Shown here one piece after another: positions 57,316 to 64,000 of a DNA stretch of 64,000 nucleotides (position 1 is the first letter of the stretch; every line of letters begins with the position of its first letter). A model generated the notes under the pieces. It did no database searches. It was not told where the DNA came from and saw nothing but the letters and a program-made list of their open reading frames with translations. This DNA is from Acetobacteraceae bacterium AT-5844. GTDB taxonomy: Bacteria; Pseudomonadota; Alphaproteobacteria; Acetobacterales; Acetobacteraceae. Where the stretch lies: assembly GCA_000245075.1 (NCBI GenBank), contig JH599955.1, positions 8,875 through 72,874 on the forward strand. Direction: 5' to 3'. The translations under genes were made by a program, and so were the position numbers.

Positions 57316-57987
57316 ATGGACACCGACTCCGCGCCGGTCCTGACGCTGCTGCAGGCCTATCTCGCGACCACCACCCTGCCCCCCAGCGGCCGCCTGCCGC
57401 CGGAACGGGAACTGGCGGAGGCGCTGGGCGTCTCACGCGCCGAGCTGCGTAAGGCCCTGGCCGCGCTGGAGGCCGAAGGGCAGCTGTGGCGTCATGTGGG
57501 AAAAGGCACCTTTCTGGGCCCCCGGCCACTCGCTGCCATCGGCGATGTCGCGCATCTCGCACAGGAAACGCGGCCGGGCGACATGGTGCAGGCCCGCCTG
57601 GTGCTCGAACCGCAGTTGGCTGCCCTGGCTGCCAGGCATGCAACAGCCGCGCAATGCGAGGCGATGCGGGAGGCGATGGCGGCATCCCGCCGGCCGGGGC
57701 AGTCCTGGCGCGGCTATGAGGGACAGGATGCGCGCCTCCACCGGGAAATCGCCATGGCGGCGGCGAACCCCCTGTTGCTGCACTTGTTTGACGAGCTGGC
57801 CGCCATTCGCCGTGTCCTCACCTGGAACCGCCCTCGCCAGCGGCCGGACGGTCCAGCACCCGACCATCCTTCCTTCGCTGAGCATGAATCCATCGTGCAA
57901 GCCATCATCGACCATGATGAGGCAGCGGCCGCTGCCCGCATGCGCGACCATATCGCAGCGGTCCACCGACTGATCGCCACGCCCTGA
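57316..57987 (+). CDS. GntR/FadR-family regulator
   Basis: A 223-residue GntR regulator. The winged helix (LPPERELAEALGVSRAELRK near residues 24-43) is followed by an FCD ligand-binding domain with metal-site histidines (DARLHREIAMAAANPLLLHL, SFAEHESIVQAIIDHDEAAA, ARMRDHIAAVHRL). The ATG at 57316 is chosen because the open frame upstream has no homology. It is divergent from the FAH-family hydrolase and 25 bases before the PLP lyase gene. It may control one or both. Confidence 0.86.
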   Translation: MDTDSAPVLTLLQAYLATTTLPPSGRLPPERELAEALGVSRAELRKALAALEAEGQLWRHVGKGTFLGPRPLAAIGDVAHLAQETRPGDMVQARLVLEPQLAALAARHATAAQCEAMREAMAASRRPGQSWRGYEGQDARLHREIAMAAANPLLLHLFDELAAIRRVLTWNRPRQRPDGPAPDHPSFAEHESIVQAIIDHDEAAAAARMRDHIAAVHRLIATP

Positions 57988-58012
57988 ACAAGACATTTGG
58001 AGAGACGTTGCC

Positions 58013-59218
58013 ATGAAGAACACCGCCAATGCCGGTTCGGCGACCCTGGCCCTGCATGCCGGTGACGCCGCCCGTGTGGTTGGGGTTCCTGTCGCGGTGT
58101 CCCCGGTGCTGTCTGCCAGTTTCCATACCCATCCGGATGCCGTGGGCTTTTCAGCGACCGATCTGGCGGAGCAGTCACCGCATTTCTATTCGCGTTGGAG
58201 CAATCCGACCCTCGACATTTTGGAGGCACGCCTGGCCGCCCTTGAGGAGGGCGAGGCCGCCCTGGCCTTCGGGAGTGGCATGGCCGCCATCAGCGCGCTG
58301 TTCCTCGGCAAACTCAAGGCAGGCGATCATCTCGTGCTCTCCGACGTCTGCTACGCGGGCGTTGCTGAACTGGCCCGGCACATGCTGCCGCGCCATGGCA
58401 TCGACGTCACCTCCGTCGATAGCAGTGATCCGGCAGCGGTCGAAGCCGCGCTGCAGCGGAACACACGCCTTGTACACATCGAAACACCGGCCAATCCTAT
58501 CCTCAGCCTTTCTGATATCAGCGCCATCGCGGCCATTGCACGCGCCGCCGGGGCAGAGCTTTCGGTGGACTCAACCCTCGCCACGCCGCTGGCGACCAAG
58601 CCTCTCTCCCTTGGCGCAGACTATGTCGTGCATTCCCTGACGAAGTATCTCTGTGGCCATGGGGATACGCTGGGGGGAGCCATTATCGCCAGCGCTAAGC
58701 GGATAGAGCCGCTGCGCCGAGATAGCCTGATCCATCTGGGCGGCGCGCTCTCGCCACACTCCGCCTGGTTGATTCTGCGCGGCATGGAAACGTTGGTGCC
58801 GCGGATGCAACTCCATGAAGGCAATGCGCGACAGGTGGAGGCCTTTCTTGCCACGCATCCCGCCATTCGGGCTGTCTACTGGCCCGGCTCGGAGCGGCAT
58901 CCTCAACATGCCTTGGCCGCCCGCCAGATGCGGAACTTCTCTGGCATGATCTCCTTCTGTGTGAAGGGCGACAGCCTCGGAATGGCACGGCAGCTGGCGG
59001 AGAAGTTGAAGGTGTTTTCCTATGCGGTATCGCTGGGAAAGACGAAAAGCCTTCTCTTCCATATTCCGACGGAAGATATCCTGCGGTCATCCTTCGGCCT
59101 GGAAAAGACGCGTGCCGCCGCCTATCGGGATTGGACAGGCGACGGTACATTCAGGGTTTCCGTCGGGCTCGAAGATGCGCAGGACCTGATAACGGATCTG
59201 GCGCAGGCGCTGGGCTGA
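58013..59218 (+). CDS. Cystathionine/methionine lyase-type PLP enzyme
   Basis: A 401-residue Cys/Met metabolism PLP enzyme. YSRWSNPTLDILEARLAALE, GSGMAAISALFLGKLKAGDH and VHSLTKYLCGHGDTLGGAII (with the PLP lysine) are conserved. The last block, GDGTFRVSVGLEDAQDLITD, is typical. Cystathionine gamma-synthase, beta-lyase and methionine gamma-lyase are hard to tell apart by eye; the YCGH-like GHGDTLGG and HTHPD N-terminal motif favour methionine gamma-lyase or a similar degradative lyase. It follows the GntR regulator by 25 bases. Confidence 0.85.
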   Translation: MKNTANAGSATLALHAGDAARVVGVPVAVSPVLSASFHTHPDAVGFSATDLAEQSPHFYSRWSNPTLDILEARLAALEEGEAALAFGSGMAAISALFLGKLKAGDHLVLSDVCYAGVAELARHMLPRHGIDVTSVDSSDPAAVEAALQRNTRLVHIETPANPILSLSDISAIAAIARAAGAELSVDSTLATPLATKPLSLGADYVVHSLTKYLCGHGDTLGGAIIASAKRIEPLRRDSLIHLGGALSPHSAWLILRGMETLVPRMQLHEGNARQVEAFLATHPAIRAVYWPGSERHPQHALAARQMRNFSGMISFCVKGDSLGMARQLAEKLKVFSYAVSLGKTKSLLFHIPTEDILRSSFGLEKTRAAAYRDWTGDGTFRVSVGLEDAQDLITDLAQALG

Positions 59219-59238
59219 GCGGAACCGCGCAGCCTCGT

Positions 59239-59883
59239 TCAGAAGCGGTAGCGTACGCCCGCGCCGATAATCCAGGGATCGAGATCGGCGCCCGCTCCGA
59301 TAGCGCCGCTATTCACGGCGACATCCGGGCGAAGGAACAGCTTCTTCACATCGAGATTCAAGCCCCAGTTCGGCGTCAACTCGTAGTCCACGCCGATATT
59401 CAACGCCCAGCCCCAACTGTTCTCGACATCAACCTTGTTGATAACGGGGCTGCGGGAGCAGCCTTCATTATATGCCACTGTGTAATTCACGCCGACGCCC
59501 ACATAGGGGCTGAACCGCTCCTGTGGCAGCGGATGATACTGCACCGTCAGGGTCGGCGGCAGCAGCCAGACGCGCCCCAGATCCACGTCCCCCAACGCCG
59601 TGCCGCGCACATGGACATCATGCCGCGTCGTCGCGGCGATAAGGTTGAGCGAGATATTGGGCGTGGCAAACCAGGTGATGTCGAGCTGAGGCGTCATGGT
59701 ATCGCTGGCTTCGGGCTTGCCGCCGATACCATCTACCCGGCCGCCGCTTTCAGGCAACACCCCCAGCACGCTGAAGCCCAGCACCACGTCGCCCGCCTGC
59801 TTGCCCCGGACGGCGTCCTGCGCCGCTGCGGGAAGCGCGGCCAAGCAAGCCAGAAGAGCGATGGCAGGAAGTTTCGGGATCAT
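59239..59883 (-). CDS. ompW: OmpW family outer-membrane protein
   Basis: A 214-residue eight-stranded outer-membrane porin of the OmpW family. A signal peptide (MIPKLPAIALLACLAALPAA) precedes the family segments LLPPTLTVQYHPLPQERFSP and YVGVGVNYT, and it ends in the expected aromatic C-terminal residue (YRF). OmpW carries hydrophobic molecules into the cell and in several bacteria is induced without oxygen. An FNR-type box with a well-placed -10 lies upstream (59937-59978), consistent with control by the FNR gene nearby. Confidence 0.9.
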   Translation of the reverse strand: MIPKLPAIALLACLAALPAAAQDAVRGKQAGDVVLGFSVLGVLPESGGRVDGIGGKPEASDTMTPQLDITWFATPNISLNLIAATTRHDVHVRGTALGDVDLGRVWLLPPTLTVQYHPLPQERFSPYVGVGVNYTVAYNEGCSRSPVINKVDVENSWGWALNIGVDYELTPNWGLNLDVKKLFLRPDVAVNSGAIGAGADLDPWIIGAGVRYRF

Positions 59884-59936
59884 CGTATTCACGGCCTCTC
59901 TTACTTTCACCCGGCGATCTTCATCGCCTGATCCCG

Positions 59937-59978
59937 AATCTAACTTATGCCGCCTAGCCCTTCTTTGATTTGCATCAG
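59937..59978 (-). promoter_or_regulatory. FNR box and -10 element upstream of ompW
   Basis: TTGAT-TTGC-ATCAG (59965-59978) matches the FNR consensus TTGAT-N4-ATCAA with one mismatch. On the minus strand its centre is 41.5 bases upstream of the position implied by a TAGATT -10 hexamer at 59942-59937, the classic class II spacing. The start codon of ompW lies about 47 bases further on. The box overlaps the hemN stop. Confidence 0.65.
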
Positions 59979-61324
59979 ACGGCTACGGAATGCCGCGCCG
60001 TACCTGACCGAAAATATGCGTCGAAGCACGCGGCAACCTGACGCACGAAACGGCGCCCCTGCGGTTGAACGAGCAAGCTGCCGCTGTCGATCGCAACCAG
60101 CCCGTCATGCCGCACGCTTTCCAGCTTGTGCATGATTTCGGGAAGCATGCTGGGCGGAACCTCACGCAGATCGAGCCTGAATTCGCACATCAGCCGCTCG
60201 ATGCAGCGGGCACGCAGGCGATCTTCCTCGTTGGTCACGACGCCACGGACCACCGGTAGCCGGCCGGCACCTACGGCGGCGATGTAGCGGCGCTCGTCGG
60301 GTTCATTCTGCGCAAACCCGCCAGGGAGGGCGCCGATGGAAGAGGCGCCGAGCCCCAGCAAGGCAGGAGCATCGTCCGTCGTATAGCCCTGGAAATTGCG
60401 ACGAAGACGGCCCGCCATCGCCGCGCGGGTCATGGAATCCCCCGGCAGCGCAAAATGATCCAGGCCAAGAGCGGCATAACCGGCTGAGCACAGCACTGAC
60501 TCGGCGACCTCCGCCTGCTCCATGCGCTCGATGGCGCCCGGTAGTATGCTGGCATCGATGGCGTTCTGGTGCGGCTTCATCCAGGCCACATGCGCATAGC
60601 CGAACACCGCCACGCGGTCGGCGCCCAGCGCGGCGGCGAAGCGCGTGCTGGCCTCGACGTGGCGAGCGGTCTGTCCCGGCAAGCCGTACATCAGATCGAG
60701 ATTGACATGGGCGATACCGGCGCGGCGCAGGCGCTCCACGCCGGCCCGCACCAACTCAGCCGGTTGGGGCCGGCCGATCCGCGCCTGAATATCGGGCGCA
60801 ATATCCTGCACCCCAAGGCTTGCCCGGGAGAAACCGGCTTCGGCCAGGGCATCGGTCAGCCTCTCATCCATGAGACGGGGGTCCAACTCAATGGCGATCT
60901 CCGCGCCGGACCTGATGCCGAAGAGATCCCGTAGGCGCGCCACGATGCGGCGTAATCCCTCGCCTCCCAGAATGGAGGGGGTGCCCCCACCGAAATGGAG
61001 GTGGGATATCCCACCATGGGCCGGCATGGCTGCATGCAGCAGGACCATCTCCGCCATGAGGGCATCGGCATAGGCTGAAAGGCGGGCCTCGGAGCGCGTT
61101 GGGCGGGTATGACAGGCACAGTACCAGCACACGTCGCGGCAAAAGGGGACGTGAACGTATAAGGACAGCGGATCGGCCGGCGCCACCCCGTTCGCCAGCC
61201 AGGAGCGGTAGAGCCCCTCCTCCAGCACTCCGAACTGGGCCGCGGTGGGGTAGCTCGTGTAACGAGGCACCTTGGCTTCGGCGAGCGCGAGCAAAGCGCG
61301 GGATGGCGTCACATGCTGTGTCAT
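59975..61324 (-). CDS. hemN: Oxygen-independent coproporphyrinogen III oxidase
   Basis: A 449-residue radical-SAM enzyme that converts coproporphyrinogen III to protoporphyrinogen IX when oxygen is low. The iron-sulfur motif CRDVCWYCACH has the HemN C-x3-C-x2-C-x-C pattern. VPRYTSYPTAAQF precedes it and FGGGTPSIL follows. GVQDIAPDIQARIGRPQPAE, and MYGLPGQTARHVEASTRFAA further on, match HemN rather than the HemW family. It lies between ompW and fnr on the same strand, with an FNR box just upstream. Confidence 0.92.
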   Translation of the reverse strand: MTQHVTPSRALLALAEAKVPRYTSYPTAAQFGVLEEGLYRSWLANGVAPADPLSLYVHVPFCRDVCWYCACHTRPTRSEARLSAYADALMAEMVLLHAAMPAHGGISHLHFGGGTPSILGGEGLRRIVARLRDLFGIRSGAEIAIELDPRLMDERLTDALAEAGFSRASLGVQDIAPDIQARIGRPQPAELVRAGVERLRRAGIAHVNLDLMYGLPGQTARHVEASTRFAAALGADRVAVFGYAHVAWMKPHQNAIDASILPGAIERMEQAEVAESVLCSAGYAALGLDHFALPGDSMTRAAMAGRLRRNFQGYTTDDAPALLGLGASSIGALPGGFAQNEPDERRYIAAVGAGRLPVVRGVVTNEEDRLRARCIERLMCEFRLDLREVPPSMLPEIMHKLESVRHDGLVAIDSGSLLVQPQGRRFVRQVAACFDAYFRSGTARHSVAV

Positions 61325-61359
61325 GCGCCGCACCCTGGCGCATCTCGGAACAAGACGCC

Positions 61360-61373
61360 TTGAGATGGATCAA
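61360..61373 (-). promoter_or_regulatory. FNR box upstream of hemN
   Basis: TTGAG-ATGG-ATCAA (61360-61373) differs from the FNR consensus by one base. It lies between the fnr stop and the hemN start, centred 42 bases before the hemN ATG. Class II spacing from there would put the transcript start at the ATG itself, so either the message is nearly leaderless or the true start codon is further in. Confidence 0.65.
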
Positions 61374-61414
61374 AGCGCCCGAGGCCCCGGGCAGCCAGAT
61401 TTGGTGCTCCGGGC

Positions 61415-62182
61415 TCAGGCCCCTTCGCAGAGGGATTCCAACGCCGTGCGACGCAGCAGATGGACTTCGCTGGTTCCGTTCAAGCGGATCAACCCCTCGG
61501 TGCGGAGCTGGGTGAATACGCGGCTGACCGTTTCCGTGGTCAGGCCGAGATAGTCCGCGATGTCGCTGCGCCCCATCGGCAGATGAATAGGGTCCGCACT
61601 CCGCCCAAGCCGCGCCGCGCGCCGGGAGAGGCCGAGCAGAAAGCTCGCCACCCGCTCGCGTGCGGCCTTGCGGCCCAGCAACAACATCTGCTCCCGCGCC
61701 GCCTCCAATTCATCGGCGGTGCGGTCCAGCAGGGCGCGTTCCAGGTTTGGCAGCCGGACCAGCGCTTCCTTGAACGCCCGGCGCTCGAACCGGCAAAGGG
61801 TGAGCGAGGTCATCGCCTCGGCGCTGACGCTGTAGGGGCCAGTGGCCGTGGTCCCGAGAAAGTCGCCGGTGAACAGGAAGCCGATGATCTGCCGCCTGCC
61901 GTCCGGCAGCAGCTTGTAGATCTTGGCGCTGCCCTGCGTGATGTTGAAGCAGTGCTCGGTAGGATCGCCCTCATGGATGAAGGTGGCCCCCGGCTTCAGA
62001 TGCAGGGTGGTACTGAGCCGGTCCAGTTCCGCCAGTTCATGGCCGCTCAATGGGGCGCAAATGCTGAAAGGCCGCGCCTCACAAGCCGCACAGGCCTCCG
62101 CTGTCGCCATGCAATGCGGGTCAGGGGCCATCCCCGGGCCCGACATTGCGGGCTGCTTCGGTGCTGTTCCACGAGCCGACAT
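61415..62182 (-). CDS. fnrL: FNR/FnrL-type oxygen-sensing regulator
   Basis: A 255-residue Crp/Fnr-family regulator. Cysteines C31, C34 and C42 (C-x2-C-x7-C) and the internal C130 (TLCRFERR) are the expected [4Fe-4S] ligands of FnrN/FnrL-type proteins. A cNMP-binding-like beta domain (FIHEGDPTEHCFNITQGSAK) follows. The C-terminal helix-turn-helix MGRSDIADYLGLTTETVSRV has the E-x-x-S-R residues that read TTGAT half-sites. The ATG at 62182 gives a sensible start. FNR boxes precede the adjacent hemN and ompW genes. Confidence 0.9.
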   Translation of the reverse strand: MSARGTAPKQPAMSGPGMAPDPHCMATAEACAACEARPFSICAPLSGHELAELDRLSTTLHLKPGATFIHEGDPTEHCFNITQGSAKIYKLLPDGRRQIIGFLFTGDFLGTTATGPYSVSAEAMTSLTLCRFERRAFKEALVRLPNLERALLDRTADELEAAREQMLLLGRKAARERVASFLLGLSRRAARLGRSADPIHLPMGRSDIADYLGLTTETVSRVFTQLRTEGLIRLNGTSEVHLLRRTALESLCEGA

Positions 62183-62349
62183 CGGGCGCAATGAGTCCTA
62201 CGTAGAGTGTCAAGGCGGCAGGATAGCAACAACCACCCTCGCCTGTCATGGCGCAGGGGCGGCAGGGAGCCTTGACGGCTACGCATCGCACGGCCCCGGC
62301 AAGGCGCGCAGCTCTTGCCTTTTACGGAACGGCACCGGATGTGTTTGCC

Positions 62350-63093
62350 ATGCGATGCGCGCTGAAATGGGCCGCCGGCCTGTTCGTTCTCCTCTTCCTG
62401 CTACCGCTCGGCGTGTCTGCAGGGATGTATGCAACAAGTGGCCAGGGAGCCGGTTGGCGGACTGCCGACCGCTCCAGCAGCGGCCTCCTGCCGCCCGCGG
62501 CGACGCACCAGCCAGCGGTGCTGCGTGTCTTCGCTGCGCAGACCGTGCGCTGGCGGGGCATCTTCGCGGTGCATTGCTGGATCGTCTTCAAGGAGGAAGG
62601 TGCCGCCAGCTACACGCGCTACGATTATACCGCCTGGGGGAATCCCGTTCGCATGAACGGCTTCGAGCCCGATGGGCGATGGTTCGGGCACATGCCGGAG
62701 ACGGTCTTCGCGGCGGATGGCGAAGCCGCCGCCGCCATGATTCCTCAGGTCCGTAGCGCCATTGCTGAGTACGCCTTCAGCAACCGGGGCGATTATCGCG
62801 CCTGGCCAGGCCCCAACTCCAACACCTTCGTTGCCGCGGTGCTGGAGCACGTCCCGAGCCTGCATGCGGCGCTCCCCCCTAACGCCATCGGCAAGGATTT
62901 TCCCTATGACGGACGCTGGTTGCGGGCCACCCCGTCAGGCACAGGTTTCCGTTTCAATCTCGGGGGTTACGGCGGCATCACCGTGGCCTGGGTCGAAGGC
63001 CTGGAGCTCAACATCCTGGGCGCGGTTGCTGGGTTCGATCTGCGCCGCCCGGCGATCAAACTACCGGGGCTGGGCCGCTTCGGTCTGAGCTGA
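62350..63093 (+). CDS. DUF3750 domain protein
   Basis: A 247-residue protein of the uncharacterised DUF3750 family. An N-terminal hydrophobic segment (ALKWAAGLFVLLFLLPLGVS) serves as signal or membrane anchor. The family blocks VHCWIVFKEEGAASYTRYDY, YRAWPGPNSNTFVAAVLEHV and LPPNAIGKDFPYDG are visible. The last segment (GGITVAWVEGLELNILGAVA) is hydrophobic. The cysteine and histidine in AVHCW together with WPGPNSN recall NlpC/P60-like folds, but this is only a suggestion. The start at 62350 begins at the hydrophobic segment. Confidence 0.8.
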   Translation: MRCALKWAAGLFVLLFLLPLGVSAGMYATSGQGAGWRTADRSSSGLLPPAATHQPAVLRVFAAQTVRWRGIFAVHCWIVFKEEGAASYTRYDYTAWGNPVRMNGFEPDGRWFGHMPETVFAADGEAAAAMIPQVRSAIAEYAFSNRGDYRAWPGPNSNTFVAAVLEHVPSLHAALPPNAIGKDFPYDGRWLRATPSGTGFRFNLGGYGGITVAWVEGLELNILGAVAGFDLRRPAIKLPGLGRFGLS

Positions 63094-63137
63094 GCGGCCT
63101 TGCGGGCACGCCGCGCCATCTGCTATTGCAGTTCGCA

Positions 63138-63827
63138 ATGGCAATCGTTCAGGCACCCTCGGCGCTGTGTCCTCTGGCTGCGGACGATCTCCGGCCCCTG
63201 GCCGATCTCGTCTATGAACGGCTCGTCGGCGCCATCGTCGATGGGGTCCTCATGCCCGGTGCCCGGCTCTCCGAGCGGGGTCTTGCCGCGGCGCTCGGCA
63301 TCTCGGCCCAGCCCGTGCGTGAGGCCCTTCGGCGGCTTGAGGGCGAAGGCATGGTGGAGACACGCCCACGCAGCGGCTCCGTGGTCGCCACGCTGGATAA
63401 CGACAAGCTGGTAGAAATGGGGCGGATCCGCGCGGTGCTGGAAGGTGCCGCCGCCGATCTCGCCGCGCGCCACGCCACGGAGGATGACCTGCGGCGCCTC
63501 GAGCAACGCCTTACTGCCATGCGGGAGGCCACACAGCTTGGGGATGCCACCGCCTTGCGACTGGCGAACGAGGCGTTTCACTCCACGCTCCACGCCATTA
63601 GCGACAACCCATTCCTGATCCGAGGCCTGCAGGCGCTGCGAGCCTATGATCACATCGGGCGCGCGCGAGTGCTCGCGACCGATGACCAGCCACGCCTGGC
63701 CTTGTCGGAACATGCCGACATCCTGGCCGCCATCATGGCCCGCGACCCCGAAGCCGCAGAACGGCGCATGCGTGCCCATACGTTGCGCTCGCTCGCGGTT
63801 GCCTTCCCGGAGGAGACCAGGACCTAA
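63138..63827 (+). CDS. GntR/FCD-family regulator
   Basis: A 229-residue GntR regulator. A winged helix near residues 40-75 (ERGLAAALGISAQPVREALR, then RLEGEGMVETRPRSGSVVAT) precedes an FCD ligand domain (HATEDDLRRLEQRLTAMREA, NEAFHSTLHAISDNPFLIRG, LSEHADILAAIMARDPEAAE). A TTG at 63126 is in the same frame, but the ATG at 63138 fits the family start better. The next gene downstream begins with a secreted protein and may be its target. The ligand is unknown. Confidence 0.86.
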   Translation: MAIVQAPSALCPLAADDLRPLADLVYERLVGAIVDGVLMPGARLSERGLAAALGISAQPVREALRRLEGEGMVETRPRSGSVVATLDNDKLVEMGRIRAVLEGAAADLAARHATEDDLRRLEQRLTAMREATQLGDATALRLANEAFHSTLHAISDNPFLIRGLQALRAYDHIGRARVLATDDQPRLALSEHADILAAIMARDPEAAERRMRAHTLRSLAVAFPEETRT

Positions 63828-63919
63828 AAGAACTACCGCCCGGCGCGCAGCGGCCGGAATAGTTACGCTGCGGAACAAATCAGGCAGGCCGACAATGCAC
63901 TGCCCCAGGAGGAATGAAC

Positions 63920-64000
63920 ATGACCGGGACTTTCTTGCGCCGTACCCTCGCGGCGGCGACAGCCACGCTCTCCCTGGCCGCCTTCGGGGCGGCGTCGCCA
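63920..64000 (+). CDS. Secreted protein, N-terminal fragment
   Basis: Only 27 codons are in the window. They encode a signal peptide (MTGTFLRRTLAAATATLSLA followed by AFGAASP). AGGAGG seven bases before the ATG at 63920 supports the start. A GntR/FCD regulator followed by a secreted protein is a common layout for tripartite-tricarboxylate or ABC binding proteins, but the fragment is too short to assign. Confidence 0.7.
   Translation, partial: MTGTFLRRTLAAATATLSLAAFGAASP

Overview
The window is high-GC, gene-dense DNA. Gene content and codon use suggest an alphaproteobacterium, most likely a Roseomonas-type member of the Acetobacteraceae; this is inference, since no rRNA is present. Supporting signs are a SAM-II riboswitch in front of metZ, many ABC and TRAP uptake systems, an FNR/HemN pair and a pca (beta-ketoadipate) branch. 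I see no phage, insertion sequence, CRISPR array or plasmid gene.

Layout. 1-1.2 kb: end of a polyamine-type ABC transporter operon. 1.66-2.24 kb: a DedA membrane protein. 2.3-8.8 kb: a minus-strand organosulfur-type operon (SsuA/TauA-like binding protein, permease, ATPase, DszC/SfnB-like flavin enzyme, a 37-codon membrane ORF, SsuD-like monooxygenase, then a 2-oxoglutarate/Fe(II) oxygenase). 9.0-12.1 kb: an IclR regulator and an RpoD-like sigma factor without a recognisable region 1.1. 12.2-15.6 kb: PcaR with divergent pcaIJF. 15.7-20.1 kb: a small unknown protein, a nitroreductase and a complete TRAP transporter. 20.2-29.8 kb: eleven tightly overlapping genes of an aryl-polyene-like fatty-acid/polyketide pathway, extended at 30-34.3 kb by a MipA protein, polysaccharide deacetylase, methyltransferase, acyltransferase and glycosyltransferase. 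34.3-40 kb: housekeeping and metabolic genes, including an enoyl-CoA hydratase-like protein, HugZ, tRNA-Gly, metZ, an SDR and an omega-aminotransferase.

40-51 kb: a double-winged-helix GntR regulator faces an operon of amidase, alpha/beta hydrolase, binding protein, C45 autoproteolytic acyltransferase/hydrolase, a second paralogous binding protein, two Dpp-type permeases and a fused double ATPase. It reads as an import-and-deacylation system for a small N-acylated or peptide-like compound, and it is the best candidate here for an undescribed pathway. 51-59 kb: accessory genes (PRC-barrel, MFS, serine hydrolase, DMT exporter, LrgAB, FAH-family hydrolase, GntR, Cys/Met PLP lyase). 59.2-62.2 kb: OmpW, HemN and an FNR regulator, with FNR-box sequences before ompW and hemN. 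62.3-64 kb: a DUF3750 protein, a GntR/FCD regulator and the start of a secreted protein cut by the window edge.

Most operons are translationally coupled through ATGA, GTGA or TGATG overlaps. Two very short coupled ORFs (4581-4694 and 40996-41052), an upstream ORF after the SAM-II riboswitch, and a tRNA overlapping a coding end are the main small-scale features a routine annotation would miss.
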